Shown: positions 8,147-17,815, counted from the stretch's first letter. The stretch is 64,000 nucleotides of DNA from an uncultured Clostridium sp. (GCA_900547475.1 URGW01000009.1:1-64000); one strand, 5' to 3'. The notes: generated by a model from the sequence alone, not told the origin. Numbers and translations: made by a program.

Positions 8147-10660
8147 ATGGGATTTTTAGAAAAACTTTTTGGAACATATAGCGAGAGAGAAGTAAAAAAA
8201 CTTCAGTCAATTGCAGATAAAATAGAAGCTTTAGATGAGTCAATGCAAAAATTAACAGATGAAGAGCTTCAAGCAAAAACTATAGAATTTAAAGAAAGAA
8301 TACAAAAGGGAGAATCTTTAGACAGTATATTACCAGAAGCTTTTGCTGTTTGTAGAGAGGCTTCAAGTAGAGTGCTTGGAATGAAGCATTTCAGAGTTCA
8401 ATTATTAGGAGGAATGGTTCTACATCAAGGTAGAATAGCTGAAATGAAAACAGGAGAAGGTAAAACTCTTGTTGCAACATTACCAGCATACTTAAATGGA
8501 TTAACTGGAAATGGAGTTCATGTAATAACAGTAAATGATTATTTAGCAAAAACTCAAATGGAAGAAATGGGAGTGCTATATAATTTCCTAGGATTAACTA
8601 CTGGATGCATAATACATGGAATAACTCCAGATCAAAGAAGAGCTGCTTATGCATGCGATATAACATATGGAACTAATAATGAGTTTGGATTTGATTACTT
8701 AAGAGATAATATGGTAATACATATGGAGGAGAGAGTTCAAAGATCACTTAATTTCTGTATAGTAGATGAGGTTGACTCTATTTTAATAGATGAAGCTAGA
8801 ACACCACTTATTATTTCAGGAATGGGTGATAAATCTACTAAATTCTATAATGTTGCAGATAATTTTGTTAAAACATTAGTAAATGAAAAAGATTTTACAG
8901 TAGATGAAAAAGCTAATGCAGTTTTATTAACTGATGATGGTATTGTTAAAGCAGAAAAATATTTTGGTATAGAAAATTATGCTGATTCTCAAAATTTAGA
9001 ATTACAACACTATGTTACACAAGCTTTAAAGGCTAACTATACAATGAGAGCTGATAAAGACTACATGGTTAAAGATAATGAAATAGTAATAATTGATGAA
9101 TTTACAGGAAGACTTATGGAAGGTAGAAGATATTCAGATGGTCTTCACCAAGCAATAGAGGCTAAAGAAGGAGTTAAGATTCAAAGAGAATCAAAGACTT
9201 TGGCTACTATAACATTCCAAAATTATTTCAGAATGTATGCTAAATTATCAGGTATGACTGGTACTGCATTAACTGAAGAAAATGAATTCAGAGAAATATA
9301 TAATTTAGACGTTATAGTAATACCTACTAATAAACCAGTTCAAAGAATTGACCAATCAGATATGGTTTATAAAAATACGACAGGAAAATATAAAGCTATA
9401 GTTGAAGAAATAGTAAAATCACATGAAAAAGGTCAACCAGTACTTGTAGGTACTGCTAGTGTTGATAGATCAGAATATATTTCTTCTTTATTAAAGAAGA
9501 GAGGAATTAAGCATCAAGTTCTTAATGCTAAATATCATGCCCAAGAAGCTGAAATAATTTCTCATGCAGGGGAGTTAGGGATGGTTACAATTGCTACTAA
9601 TATGGCAGGTAGAGGTACTGATATTAAGCTTGGAGAAGGGGTTATAGAAGCAGGTGGATTAAAGGTTCTTGGTACAGAAAGACATGAATCAAGAAGAATA
9701 GATAATCAGCTTAGAGGTAGATCAGGACGTCAAGGAGATCCGGGTGAATCGATATTCTTTATATCATTAGAAGATGATTTAATGAGAATATTTGGTTCTG
9801 AAAAGATTCAGGGAGTTATTGATAAGTTAGGGCTTGAGGAATCAGAAGCTATAGAAAGTAAAATGGTTACTAAGGCTATAGAAAATGCTCAAAAGAAAGT
9901 AGAAGGAAATAACTTTGATATAAGAAAGAATCTTCTTGGATATGATGATGTTATGAATTTACAAAGGGAAGTTATTTATAGACAAAGAACAGAAGTTTTA
10001 GAAGGTAAAAATTTAAAAGAGCAAATTGAAGGAATGATAGAAGAAGTAATTTCTGATTCAGTAAATTCACATTTAAGTGGAGAAGTACAAGATATAGAAG
10101 CAGAAATTAAAACATTACTTCAATATCTAGAAGAAATATGTTTACCACATGGTATCATAACTGTTGAAGAGATAGCAGACTTATCTAATGAACAAATAAA
10201 AAACAAGTTAACTGAAGTTGTTATGAATATCTATAAAGGTAAAGAACTTGAATTTGGTGAAGAGCAATTAAGGGAAATTGAAAGAGTAGTTCTTTTAAGA
10301 GTTGTTGACCAAAAGTGGATGGCACACATTGATAATATGGATCATTTAAAACAAGGAATGGGATTAAGAGCATATAAGCAACAAGACCCAATCCAAGCAT
10401 ACCAAATGGAAGGTAGTGCAATGTTTGAAGAAATGATTGAAGGAATTAAACTTGAAACTGTTAAATTTTTATTCCATGTAAGAGTTGAAAGACCAGTTGA
10501 GAGAGAGAAGGTAGCTGAAGAAACATCTGCAAGTCATGGAAGTGATGATAAGAGTTTAAAGAAAGAACCAGTAAGAAATGATAACAAAGTTGGAAGAAAT
10601 GATTTATGCCCATGCGGAAGTGGTAAAAAGTATAAGAGCTGTTGTGGTAGAGAAGTATAA
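8147..10660 (+). CDS. secA: Preprotein translocase motor ATPase SecA
   Basis: SecA drives secretory proteins through the SecYEG channel. The 837-residue product has the DEAD motor with Walker A MKTGEGKT, IVDEVDSILIDEARTPL, the preprotein cross-linking region, ATNMAGRGTDIKLG and RQGDPGESIFF, the helical wing and scaffold (QKWMAHIDNMDHLKQG), and a C-terminal zinc tail LCPCGSGKKYKSCCG that binds SecB-like partners or phospholipid. A frame opens 30 bases earlier, but GAAAGGAAA at 8131-8139 gives the proper spacing only to the ATG at 8147, and MGFLEKLFG is a usual start in the family. Confidence 0.97.
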   Translation: MGFLEKLFGTYSEREVKKLQSIADKIEALDESMQKLTDEELQAKTIEFKERIQKGESLDSILPEAFAVCREASSRVLGMKHFRVQLLGGMVLHQGRIAEMKTGEGKTLVATLPAYLNGLTGNGVHVITVNDYLAKTQMEEMGVLYNFLGLTTGCIIHGITPDQRRAAYACDITYGTNNEFGFDYLRDNMVIHMEERVQRSLNFCIVDEVDSILIDEARTPLIISGMGDKSTKFYNVADNFVKTLVNEKDFTVDEKANAVLLTDDGIVKAEKYFGIENYADSQNLELQHYVTQALKANYTMRADKDYMVKDNEIVIIDEFTGRLMEGRRYSDGLHQAIEAKEGVKIQRESKTLATITFQNYFRMYAKLSGMTGTALTEENEFREIYNLDVIVIPTNKPVQRIDQSDMVYKNTTGKYKAIVEEIVKSHEKGQPVLVGTASVDRSEYISSLLKKRGIKHQVLNAKYHAQEAEIISHAGELGMVTIATNMAGRGTDIKLGEGVIEAGGLKVLGTERHESRRIDNQLRGRSGRQGDPGESIFFISLEDDLMRIFGSEKIQGVIDKLGLEESEAIESKMVTKAIENAQKKVEGNNFDIRKNLLGYDDVMNLQREVIYRQRTEVLEGKNLKEQIEGMIEEVISDSVNSHLSGEVQDIEAEIKTLLQYLEEICLPHGIITVEEIADLSNEQIKNKLTEVVMNIYKGKELEFGEEQLREIERVVLLRVVDQKWMAHIDNMDHLKQGMGLRAYKQQDPIQAYQMEGSAMFEEMIEGIKLETVKFLFHVRVERPVEREKVAEETSASHGSDDKSLKKEPVRNDNKVGRNDLCPCGSGKKYKSCCGREV

Positions 10661-10662
10661 TG

Positions 10663-10690
10663 AAAAAGGTGCCTGAAAGGGCACTTTTTT
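10663..10690 (+). terminator. Terminator of secA
   Basis: GTGCC pairs with GGCAC, extended by A-T pairs, and ends in six T. Confidence 0.85.
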
Positions 10691-10781
10691 AGTCAGTAAT
10701 TAAAATTTAATATTGATTTAGTTATAATTAAAATTTTAAGTTAGTATAATTCTTAAATATATATAATAAGGGGTGATTTTT

Positions 10782-11883
10782 TTGTTAATCAAGTTAGAAC
10801 AAGAGCTAGCTAAGGTTAGTGGATTAAAAGAAGTATTAAAAGAAATGGGGGCTTCACTTTGACAAGGAAAGCTTAGAGAAAAGATTTCAAGAACTTGAAT
10901 TGCAGATGCAAGAAAAAGGTTTTTGGGATGATATAAAAAGAGCAGAAGAAGTCACTAAAGAAAGTAAAAGTATTAAAGATAAAATAGATAGATATGAAAG
11001 CTTAGTAAATAGATTAGATGATGTTGAAGTATTAGCAGAGCTTGCAGAAGATGATGAAGAAACTGTAAATGAAGTTATTACAGAAATTAGAGATATAGAA
11101 AAACTTATAGAGGAATATAAGATAGAGCTACTTTTATCAGGAGAATATGACCGAAATGATGCTATATTAAATTTACATGCTGGAGTTGGTGGAAGTGATG
11201 CCAATGATTGGACTCTTATGCTTCTTAGAATGTATACAAGATGGTGTGAAAAGAAAGGCTATAAAGTTGAGACATTAGATATACTTGAAGGTGATGAAGC
11301 AGGAATAAAAAGTGCTACCCTAAGAGTAAGGGGTGAATTTGCATATGGATATCTAAAGGCTGAAAAGGGAGTTCATAGATTAGTAAGGATATCTCCATTT
11401 AACGCTAATGGGAAAAGACAAACTTCATTTGCATCTATAGAAGTATTACCAGAGCTTACAAAAGATCAAGATATAGAAATTAGATCTGAAGATTTAAAAA
11501 TAGATACTTACAGAGCAAGTGGAGCTGGTGGGCAACACGTAAACAAAACAGAATCGGCAATAAGAATTACACATATACCTACAGGAATTGTTGTTCAGTG
11601 CCAAAGTGAAAGAAGTCAGTTCTCTAATAAAGATACAGCAATGTCTATGTTAAAATCAAAGCTTATAGAACTTAAAGAGAGAGCCCATAAGGAAAAAATA
11701 GAAGATTTAACAGGTGAATTAAAAGATATGGGATGGGGAAGTCAAATAAGATCATATGTATTCCATCCATATAACATGGTTAAAGATCATAGAACAAATG
11801 AAGAAACATCAAATTTAAATGCTGTTATGAATGGAGAAATAGATCAATTTATAACCACGTATTTGAAGAGTATATCAAAATAA
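10782..11883 (+). CDS. prfB: Peptide chain release factor 2, made by +1 programmed frameshift
   Basis: RF2 releases peptides at UGA and UAA. Translation starts at TTG 10782, seven bases after AAGGGGTG, and runs 26 codons to CTT at 10857. There an in-frame TGA (10860-10862) is followed by C. A +1 slip resumes at GAC 10861 and gives a 366-residue protein in total, the normal RF2 length. The second frame carries the GGQ loop in ASGAGGQHVNKTESAIR and the conserved SERSQFSNKDTAMSML. Annotation software that ignores the slip will call only a shorter frame from 10900. Joined segments: 10782-10859 and 10861-11883. Confidence 0.95.
10846..10863 (+). promoter_or_regulatory. Programmed +1 frameshift site of prfB
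   Basis: An internal Shine-Dalgarno-like GGGGG (10847-10851) precedes CTT TGA C (10857-10863). This is the standard RF2 autoregulatory site: low RF2 slows termination at TGA and favours slippage on CTTT. Confidence 0.93.
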
Positions 11884-11910
11884 AAAAAGTGCATTGCACT
11901 TTTTTATTTT
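11884..11910. terminator. Terminator between prfB and the convergent M28 peptidase gene
   Basis: AAAAAGTGC pairs with GCACTTTTT over a three-base loop, with A and T runs on both sides. It overlaps the 3' end of the minus-strand gene. Confidence 0.85.
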
Positions 11911-13421
11911 GATATTAATTTGAAATTTTTAATGTTAATAATTATTATTGAAAAGCCAAATATAAGAGTTACTATAATAGAATTACTATAGCCTTTAGCA
12001 TAAAATATACAAGAGATTATAACTGATATTATTGCAATCATTGAAAAAAATATGGAGCCTTTTTTATCAGTTATAATTTTACTTTTATCAAATAATCCCC
12101 AAGTAATTAATATAATTAACATAATAGATATCCATAATAATGATTGTGAACTATATACGAATCTGGTAAATACACTATAACAAGAATCTTTAATTTCTTT
12201 ATCAACTATGCTATAAACAACATCAATAGCATCACTATCTATATAATCTATGGTATCAGAAGGAGTATGAATTCTTGTCTTGTCACTATGACAAAAACTA
12301 ACAGCATCTATGTTTAAATTATTAAAACTAGTATGGTCACTAGAGTCTTCATAAAGTACTTCATAACTTATATTATTAGAATCACAAAGCTCTTTCAATG
12401 AAGTTAATAGTTCTGAATTTGTATTCTTAAATTTACTTCCTTGCATGAAACTTATAGGATAATCAGCACTACCAATCATATCGAAATTAATTACTTTTGA
12501 ATCTTGTATGTCAAATAAATTAGCTTCAGCAAAAGCTTTAGATCCTAGCAATCCAAATTCTTCAGCATTTAAAGCAACAAAAATTATATCTCTTTCTGGT
12601 TTTCCATAGGTAGATAAACTTCTACTTAGTTCTAGTAAAAAGGAAGCACCAGATGCATTATCTAATGCACCAAAATAAGTATTTCCTAACCCATCTTTTC
12701 CAAGATGATCATAATGAGCAGTTAATACAAATGGAGCTAATGATGGATTTGAACCTTTAATTACACCTACAATATTTGAGATTGTCTTTTCTTCTTCCTT
12801 AAATGGAATATGAATAGAAATTTCTTTTCCTTCATTTAAGCTATTTGATATTTTTTCAAATGCGCTATTAGAAACCATTATTACTGCATCCTTAGCAAAA
12901 TCACTAAAAAATGAACTTCTAAATGAAAAATTATTATCTTTAGGAACATATATTAAAAATTGCCCATCAGAACAAGTCACTTCCATATATGCCAAATAGG
13001 AATTAACTTTATCTGCTTTGGAAAAAGTAAATGTATTATTTTTAAAGTTAATCATATCTTCTTTAAAGTCAACACCATATTTTAACTCCTCTTCGATTTC
13101 TCCATTAGATTCTATCTTTAAATATGGAGAAGTATTAGTTATAACGGGACAAATAGTATTAAAACTTTGAGAGTAGTTACCATCATCATTTAATGTGGTT
13201 AATTCACTATCTATAAACCTATTTTTTATTATTTCTCCTGTCATTGAATTTTCTGTACTTCCAGCTAGCCTTCCTGCAAGTGTATCTGATGATAAAACAT
13301 AAATATTACTCAGAACATTACTAGAATTGAATGGCGAATAAGTATTATTAAGACATATTGTAAACAGTAATAGAAATGAAGTTATTGATAATAAGGGAAA
13401 ATATATAAGTTTTTTTTTCAT
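11904..13421 (-). CDS. Membrane-anchored M28-family zinc aminopeptidase
   Basis: M28 enzymes are two-zinc exopeptidases. The 505-residue protein has an N-terminal signal anchor (about residues 5-24), a long extracytoplasmic domain, and three C-terminal hydrophobic segments (about residues 425-500), so the catalytic part likely faces outside. The zinc ligand set is complete: TAHYDHLG, GALDNASGAS, NAEEFGLLGS, INFDMIG and the late His in RIHTPSDT. A protease-associated-like insert precedes the peptidase core. An inverted repeat covers its ribosome binding site. The natural substrate is not evident. Confidence 0.85.
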   Translation of the reverse strand: MKKKLIYFPLLSITSFLLLFTICLNNTYSPFNSSNVLSNIYVLSSDTLAGRLAGSTENSMTGEIIKNRFIDSELTTLNDDGNYSQSFNTICPVITNTSPYLKIESNGEIEEELKYGVDFKEDMINFKNNTFTFSKADKVNSYLAYMEVTCSDGQFLIYVPKDNNFSFRSSFFSDFAKDAVIMVSNSAFEKISNSLNEGKEISIHIPFKEEEKTISNIVGVIKGSNPSLAPFVLTAHYDHLGKDGLGNTYFGALDNASGASFLLELSRSLSTYGKPERDIIFVALNAEEFGLLGSKAFAEANLFDIQDSKVINFDMIGSADYPISFMQGSKFKNTNSELLTSLKELCDSNNISYEVLYEDSSDHTSFNNLNIDAVSFCHSDKTRIHTPSDTIDYIDSDAIDVVYSIVDKEIKDSCYSVFTRFVYSSQSLLWISIMLIILITWGLFDKSKIITDKKGSIFFSMIAIISVIISCIFYAKGYSNSIIVTLIFGFSIIIINIKNFKLISK

Positions 13422-13429
13422 AAAAAATA

Positions 13430-13468
13430 CCTCACTAATAGTATTATATTAAATACTATTAAGTGAGG
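13430..13468. repeat. Inverted repeat covering the ribosome binding site of the M28 peptidase gene
   Basis: CCTCACTAATAGTATT (13430-13445) is complementary to the arm ending at 13468, with one bulged A. On the minus strand the GAGG that serves the ATG at 13421 is the outermost part of the 3' arm, and a T-run follows directly. It may act as terminator of the upstream gene, as a translational shutter, or both. Confidence 0.7.
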
Positions 13469-13488
13469 GGTTACATTATGATAATAAA

Positions 13489-13821
13489 TCATGCCTTATT
13501 TTGAATAAGTTCAAATAAACATTGAAATAATGAAAATAAAATGCAGATATAAATTAAAATATTAAGTTGCTTACTAAAAACTGAAGCTACACCACCAATT
13601 ATTATACTAGATAATGTAACTATATTTATAAATTTAAGAAAATTTGATTTTCCAGTTAATATTTCTCTAGTTGATATAAGTAAAATTATTATAAGAGTCA
13701 AAAATATAAATACATTTTTTAAATCTATAGAGAATTCAATTACATAGAGTTGATTTAAAAATAAAAGAGTAATAAAAACTATAAGTAGTATATTTAAAAA
13801 TCTATTAATAAACTTATTCAA
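13489..13821 (-). CDS. Small four-helix membrane protein, unknown function
   Basis: I do not recognise this 110-residue protein. It is almost entirely hydrophobic, with about four predicted membrane segments (near residues 8-25, 35-50, 62-80 and 87-103) joined by short loops; a REILTGKSNF loop carries most of the charge. GGAGGGA lies before the ATG on the minus strand, supporting translation. It lies upstream of the M28 peptidase gene on the same strand, separated by the hairpin at 13430-13468, so the two may share a transcript. No motif suggests a reaction. Confidence 0.7.
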   Translation of the reverse strand: MNKFINRFLNILLIVFITLLFLNQLYVIEFSIDLKNVFIFLTLIIILLISTREILTGKSNFLKFINIVTLSSIIIGGVASVFSKQLNILIYICILFSLFQCLFELIQNKA

Positions 13822-13961
13822 ATAAGATCCCTCCTATAATTAAAATGTAAATATTTTACAATTTAATTATACTATTAGCTTTACTTAATATCAAGAGTGT
13901 AAAATTATGTTATACTAATTATTAGAGTTAAACTTATAATAAAACTTCATAGGAGGAAAAT

Positions 13962-16127
13962 ATGGTAAATGTAGAAGAAAGACTAGTTAAGGAGTTAGGA
14001 ATAACTTTAAAACAAGTTCAAAACGTAATTAAATTATTAGATGAGGGAAATACAGTTCCTTTCATCTCTAGATATAGAAAAGAACAAACAGGTGGATTAA
14101 GTGATGATGTTTTAAGAAAATTCTTTGAAAGATTAACTTATTTAAGAAATTTAAAAGAAAGAAAAGAAGATGTTTTAAGATTAATAGATGAGCAAGGAAA
14201 GTTAAATGATGATATAGTTAAAGCTTTAGAAAAAGCTGATACTTTAACAGAAGTTGAAGATATTTATAGACCTTATAAACAAAAGAAGAGAACAAGAGCA
14301 ACAATAGCTTTAGAAAAGGGATTAAAGTCATTGGCTGATTTAATTTTAGAAGGAACTTTTAAGGGTGATATAAAAGAAGAGGCTAGCAAGTATATAGATG
14401 AGGAAAAGAAGGTAGTTACTGAAGATGAGGCTATAAGTGGAGCTTTAGATATAGTAGCAGAGGTAATTTCTGATGATGCAGGATTTAGAAAATGGATAAG
14501 AGAACTTGTAATGAGGGAAGGAAAAATTGAATCAAAAGGATCAAGTGATGAGCCAACACCTTTTGAAATGTATTATGAATATAGTGAAGAGGTAAGTAAA
14601 ATTCCTGCTCATAGAATATTAGCTATAAATAGAGGAGAAAAAGAAAAAGTACTATCTGTTAAAATAGTTGCTAATGAAGATAAAATAATAACTTATCTTC
14701 AAAATAGACTATTAAAAAATAATGAAGTTACAGATGAGTGCTTAAAGTTAGCAATTAAAGATTCTCTTAAGAGATTAATATATCCTTCAATAGAAAGAGA
14801 AATAAGAAGTGAATTAACAGATAAAGGTGAAGAGGGAGCAATATTAATATTTAAAGAAAACTTAAAAGCTCTTTTAATGCAAGCACCAATAAAAGGAAAG
14901 GTAGTTATGGGGTATGACCCAGGATTTAGAACAGGGTGTAAAGTAGCTGTTCTAGACTCTACAGGTAAATTCTTAGAAAAAGCTACAGTATATCCAACTT
15001 TACCTAAAAATGATGTAGAAGGAACAAAGAAAATATTAAAAGAACTTATATATAAATATGATGTAGATGTTATTTCATTAGGAAATGGTACTGCATCTAG
15101 AGAATCTGAAGAAGTAATTTCTGAAATGATAACTGAAATAAAAAAAGAAACTGGAAAAGAACTAGCTTATGTAATAGTATCAGAGGCAGGTGCATCTGTA
15201 TATTCAGCATCAGAACTTGCAGCTAAGGAATATCCAGATTTAGATGTTACTATAAGAGGAGCTATTTCTATAGGTAGAAGACTTCAAGACCCTATGGCAG
15301 AGCTTGTAAAAATAGATCCTAAAGCAATTGGAGTAGGGCAATATCAACATGATGTTACTCCAAAGAGATTAGATGAGTCATTAGCAGGTGTAGTTGAAGA
15401 TTCTGTTAATAAGGTTGGAGTTGATTTAAATACTGCAACACCATCACTTTTAACTTATATTGCAGGGATAAACGCATCAATTGCTAACAATATAGTTGCA
15501 TATAGAGATGAGGTTGGAGGATTTAAAAGTAGAAAGGAATTATTAAAGGTTAAGAGATTAGGTCAAAAGGCTTATGAGCAATGTGCAGGATTCTTAAGGG
15601 TTATGGAGAGTAAAGAGCCTTTAGATAATACTTCAGTTCATCCAGAATCATATGAAGTAGCAGGAAAGCTTATTGAAATTTTAGGATATACTAAGGAAGA
15701 TTTAAAAAATAGAAATTTAAATGATATAGAAGAAAGAGTTAGTTCAAATGGATTAAATAATCTTGTTAATGAACTTGAAATTGGAGAATTGACTTTAAAG
15801 GATATAATTAAAGAGTTACAAAAACCAGGAAGAGATCCAAGAGAAGATATGCCTAAGCCAATTTTAAAAACTGGTGTTATAGACCTAAAAGATTTACAGC
15901 CAGGAATGGAGCTTATGGGAACTGTAAGAAATGTATCAGACTTTGGTGCTTTTGTTGATATTGGGGTTCATCAAGATGGATTAGTTCATAAGAGTCAAAT
16001 GGCTAATAAGTTTGTTAAGCATCCATTAGATATAGTTAAGGTTGGAGATGTAATTAAAGTTAGAATTATGGAAGTTGATGAAAAGAGAAAGAGAATTTCA
16101 TTAACTATGAAGGATGTGATTAGTTGA
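13962..16127 (+). CDS. tex: Tex-family S1 RNA-binding protein
   Basis: Tex is a conserved nucleic-acid-binding factor linked to transcription and stress tolerance; its precise job is unsettled. The 721-residue protein has the N-terminal helical region with GNTVPFISRYRKEQTGGL, a YqgF/RNase H-like domain (GYDPGFRTGCKVAVLD, near 320-335), helix-hairpin-helix repeats (LLTYIAGINASIANNIV, LKVKRLGQKAYEQCAGF), and a C-terminal S1 domain (GTVRNVSDFGAFVDIGVHQDGLVH). GGAGGAAAAT precedes the ATG. It is a single-gene unit with its own terminator. Confidence 0.96.
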   Translation: MVNVEERLVKELGITLKQVQNVIKLLDEGNTVPFISRYRKEQTGGLSDDVLRKFFERLTYLRNLKERKEDVLRLIDEQGKLNDDIVKALEKADTLTEVEDIYRPYKQKKRTRATIALEKGLKSLADLILEGTFKGDIKEEASKYIDEEKKVVTEDEAISGALDIVAEVISDDAGFRKWIRELVMREGKIESKGSSDEPTPFEMYYEYSEEVSKIPAHRILAINRGEKEKVLSVKIVANEDKIITYLQNRLLKNNEVTDECLKLAIKDSLKRLIYPSIEREIRSELTDKGEEGAILIFKENLKALLMQAPIKGKVVMGYDPGFRTGCKVAVLDSTGKFLEKATVYPTLPKNDVEGTKKILKELIYKYDVDVISLGNGTASRESEEVISEMITEIKKETGKELAYVIVSEAGASVYSASELAAKEYPDLDVTIRGAISIGRRLQDPMAELVKIDPKAIGVGQYQHDVTPKRLDESLAGVVEDSVNKVGVDLNTATPSLLTYIAGINASIANNIVAYRDEVGGFKSRKELLKVKRLGQKAYEQCAGFLRVMESKEPLDNTSVHPESYEVAGKLIEILGYTKEDLKNRNLNDIEERVSSNGLNNLVNELEIGELTLKDIIKELQKPGRDPREDMPKPILKTGVIDLKDLQPGMELMGTVRNVSDFGAFVDIGVHQDGLVHKSQMANKFVKHPLDIVKVGDVIKVRIMEVDEKRKRISLTMKDVIS

Positions 16128-16152
16128 TTATTTATATTTAAATTAAATTTTG

Positions 16153-16183
16153 CTTGCATTATGTATATAATGCAAGTTTTTTT
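16153..16183 (+). terminator. Terminator of tex
   Basis: CTTGCATTAT pairs with ATAATGCAAG over a four-base loop, then seven T. Confidence 0.9.
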
Positions 16184-16261
16184 GTATGAAACTATTAATT
16201 TTTGAAAGATTAAAATTATATATTATATAGATTTTAGTCGTGTAGATAAAATATATAAAAT

Positions 16262-16402
16262 ATGATATTAATAGTCAAATTTAAAAATTTAAGTTCATCT
16301 ATTAATATTGATTCATATATTATTAATACTGGTGAAGAATATTTAGAAGATGAAACTTTAGAGAAAATAAATAGTGATTTAGAAATATATTTAATGGAAT
16401 AA
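16262..16402 (+). CDS. Possible 46-codon small gene or remnant upstream of the FMN riboswitch
   Basis: A 46-codon frame ends in an acidic stretch (NTGEEYLEDETLEKINSDL) that looks protein-like. There is no clear ribosome binding site, however, and a hydrophilic C-terminal-looking tail without a domain could be the residue of a decayed gene. It sits alone in the 632-base gap between tex and ribU. I do not recognise it, and random origin in AT-rich DNA cannot be excluded. Confidence 0.25.
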   Translation: MILIVKFKNLSSSINIDSYIINTGEEYLEDETLEKINSDLEIYLME

Positions 16403-16466
16403 AAAAAGAGATGACTCATACTATTGAAATATGAAAAAATTAGTAATATAATAATAATAAATAATA

Positions 16467-16577
16467 AATATCTTCAGGGCAGGGTGAAAGTCCCTACCGG
16501 CGGTATAGCCCGCGAGCAATTTTGCAGATTCGGTGTAACTCCGAAGCCGACAGTAAAGTCTGGATGAAAGAAGGTAA
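16467..16577 (+). ncRNA. FMN riboswitch (RFN element)
   Basis: All RFN blocks are present: TCTTCAGGGCAGGGTGAAAG, CCCTACCGGCGGT, AGCCCGCGAGC, GCAGATTCGGTG, CCGAAGCCGACAGT, AGTCTGGATGAAAGAAGG. The terminal TCTTC pairs with GAAGG. It precedes ribU, so FMN should switch off flavin uptake through the downstream terminator at 16637-16668. Confidence 0.97.
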
Positions 16578-16636
16578 ATAGTGATTTAAGTAATAACGAA
16601 TTTTTTTGTTATATTTAATTATTGTTTTGTTTTTAA

Positions 16637-16668
16637 TGCCCTGGTGTAATTTTACATCAGGGCTTTTT
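16637..16668 (+). terminator. Expression-platform terminator of the FMN riboswitch
   Basis: GCCCTGGTGTAA pairs with TTACATCAGGGC, then five T. It lies between the aptamer and ribU. Confidence 0.9.
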
Positions 16669-16759
16669 GCATTAAATAATCAAATATTGAGCAAATTAAA
16701 ATAAGAATTATTTAAATAAACTATTGCCCCGAAGGATAACTTTTGGGAGGAGAAAGAGT

Positions 16760-17347
16760 ATGAATTCATCAAAAAATCTAAACAAAATGATTAAAATTGC
16801 ATTATTAGCTACAATTTCAGTAATACTAATGTTTATTGAAATTCCAATGACACCATTTCCATGGTTAAAAATTGACTTAAGTGAAGTACCAGCATTAATG
16901 GGGGGATTTGCTTTTGGACCTTTAGCTGCAGTAGTAATAATAGTTTTAAAAAATTTATTATATGTATTACTTAGAGGGACTTCAAGTGGGTTTGTAGGAC
17001 AGTTAGCTAATATTATTATAGGTATAACATTAGTATTACCAGCAGCAATAATGTATAGAAAAAATAAGACTAAAAAGACTGCAATTATTGGTATGATTAT
17101 AGGGTTCTTTACAATACAGCTTGGAGGAATAATAGCTAATAAGTATTTATTAATTCCATTGTATGGAGGAGAAGCAGCCGTTTTAGGAGGAAATACATTT
17201 GTGTATTATATTTTATTTGGTTTATTACCTATTAATGGACTTAAGTCTATTTTAGTATCAGTTGTAACTTATGTTTTATATAAAAAATTATCAGTTTCAT
17301 TATTTAAAGTCGAGCCTATGAAATCAGAAAATAAAAAGATAGCTTAA
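16760..17347 (+). CDS. ribU: Riboflavin ECF transporter substrate-binding subunit RibU
   Basis: RibU is the membrane S-component that captures riboflavin and works with a shared energy-coupling ECF module encoded elsewhere. The 195-residue protein has about six membrane helices and the conserved flavin-site loop IEIPMTPFPWLKIDLSEVPA near residues 28-48, followed by GFAFGPLAAVVI. A TTG at 16724 opens a longer frame whose extra residues are arginine-rich and unlike the family; GGGAGGAG at 16745-16752 with eight bases to ATG 16760 decides the start. The FMN riboswitch upstream confirms the substrate. Confidence 0.95.
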   Translation: MNSSKNLNKMIKIALLATISVILMFIEIPMTPFPWLKIDLSEVPALMGGFAFGPLAAVVIIVLKNLLYVLLRGTSSGFVGQLANIIIGITLVLPAAIMYRKNKTKKTAIIGMIIGFFTIQLGGIIANKYLLIPLYGGEAAVLGGNTFVYYILFGLLPINGLKSILVSVVTYVLYKKLSVSLFKVEPMKSENKKIA

Positions 17348-17352
17348 AATAG

Positions 17353-17380
17353 AAAGAGGATAGCATAGCTATCCTCTTTT
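17353..17380. terminator. Bidirectional terminator between ribU and rimI
   Basis: AAAGAGGATAGC pairs with GCTATCCTCTTT. The minus-strand rimI stop codon (17369-17371) lies inside it, so the last rimI codons and the terminator share sequence. Confidence 0.85.
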
Positions 17381-17815
17381 CCACATAATAATGGCATCTT
17401 CATTATTATCTTGATAATATCCTTTTCTTAAACCCTCTTCTTTAAAGTCAAATTTTTTATAAAGATTTTGAGCAGGAATATTAGAAGCCCTTACTTCTAA
17501 AGTAATATCCTCACAATTAAAAGTTTTACACACTTCAAATAAATTTATCAACAACTTAGATGCAATACCAAGTTTCCTATATTTAGGGTTTACGGCTATA
17601 TTTGTAATATCGCCTTCCCCAGCAATTATCCACACTCCAACAAATCCAACAACTTCACCTGTGGATAAATCTTGTGCAATTACATATTTTGCAAGTGTGT
17701 TATTTAGTTCATTATTAATAGAATCTAAACTCCAAGGAGTAGCAAAACATTCTTTACTTAACTCATATACACCATTTATATGAGTTTCATTCATAAGACT
17801 ATAATCTATTTTCAT
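17369..17815 (-). CDS. rimI: Ribosomal protein bS18 alanine N-acetyltransferase
   Basis: RimI is a GNAT acetyltransferase classically acting on the N-terminus of bS18. The 148-residue protein shows the acetyl-CoA loop VNPKYRKLGIASKLL near residues 76-90, the LEVRASNIPAQNLYKKFDF segment, and GLRKGYYQDNNEDAIIM, all typical of RimI. It overlaps tsaB by 17 bases and ends the tsaE-tsaB-rimI operon, an arrangement widespread in Firmicutes. Family assignment is firm; the substrate in this organism is assumed. Confidence 0.9.
   Translation of the reverse strand: MKIDYSLMNETHINGVYELSKECFATPWSLDSINNELNNTLAKYVIAQDLSTGEVVGFVGVWIIAGEGDITNIAVNPKYRKLGIASKLLINLFEVCKTFNCEDITLEVRASNIPAQNLYKKFDFKEEGLRKGYYQDNNEDAIIMWKRG

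Noticed and set aside
16234..16419. Minus-strand 61-codon frame upstream of the FMN riboswitch
   Set aside because: No ribosome binding site and low-complexity hydrophobic translation; the plus-strand frame in the same place is slightly more protein-like but also weak.
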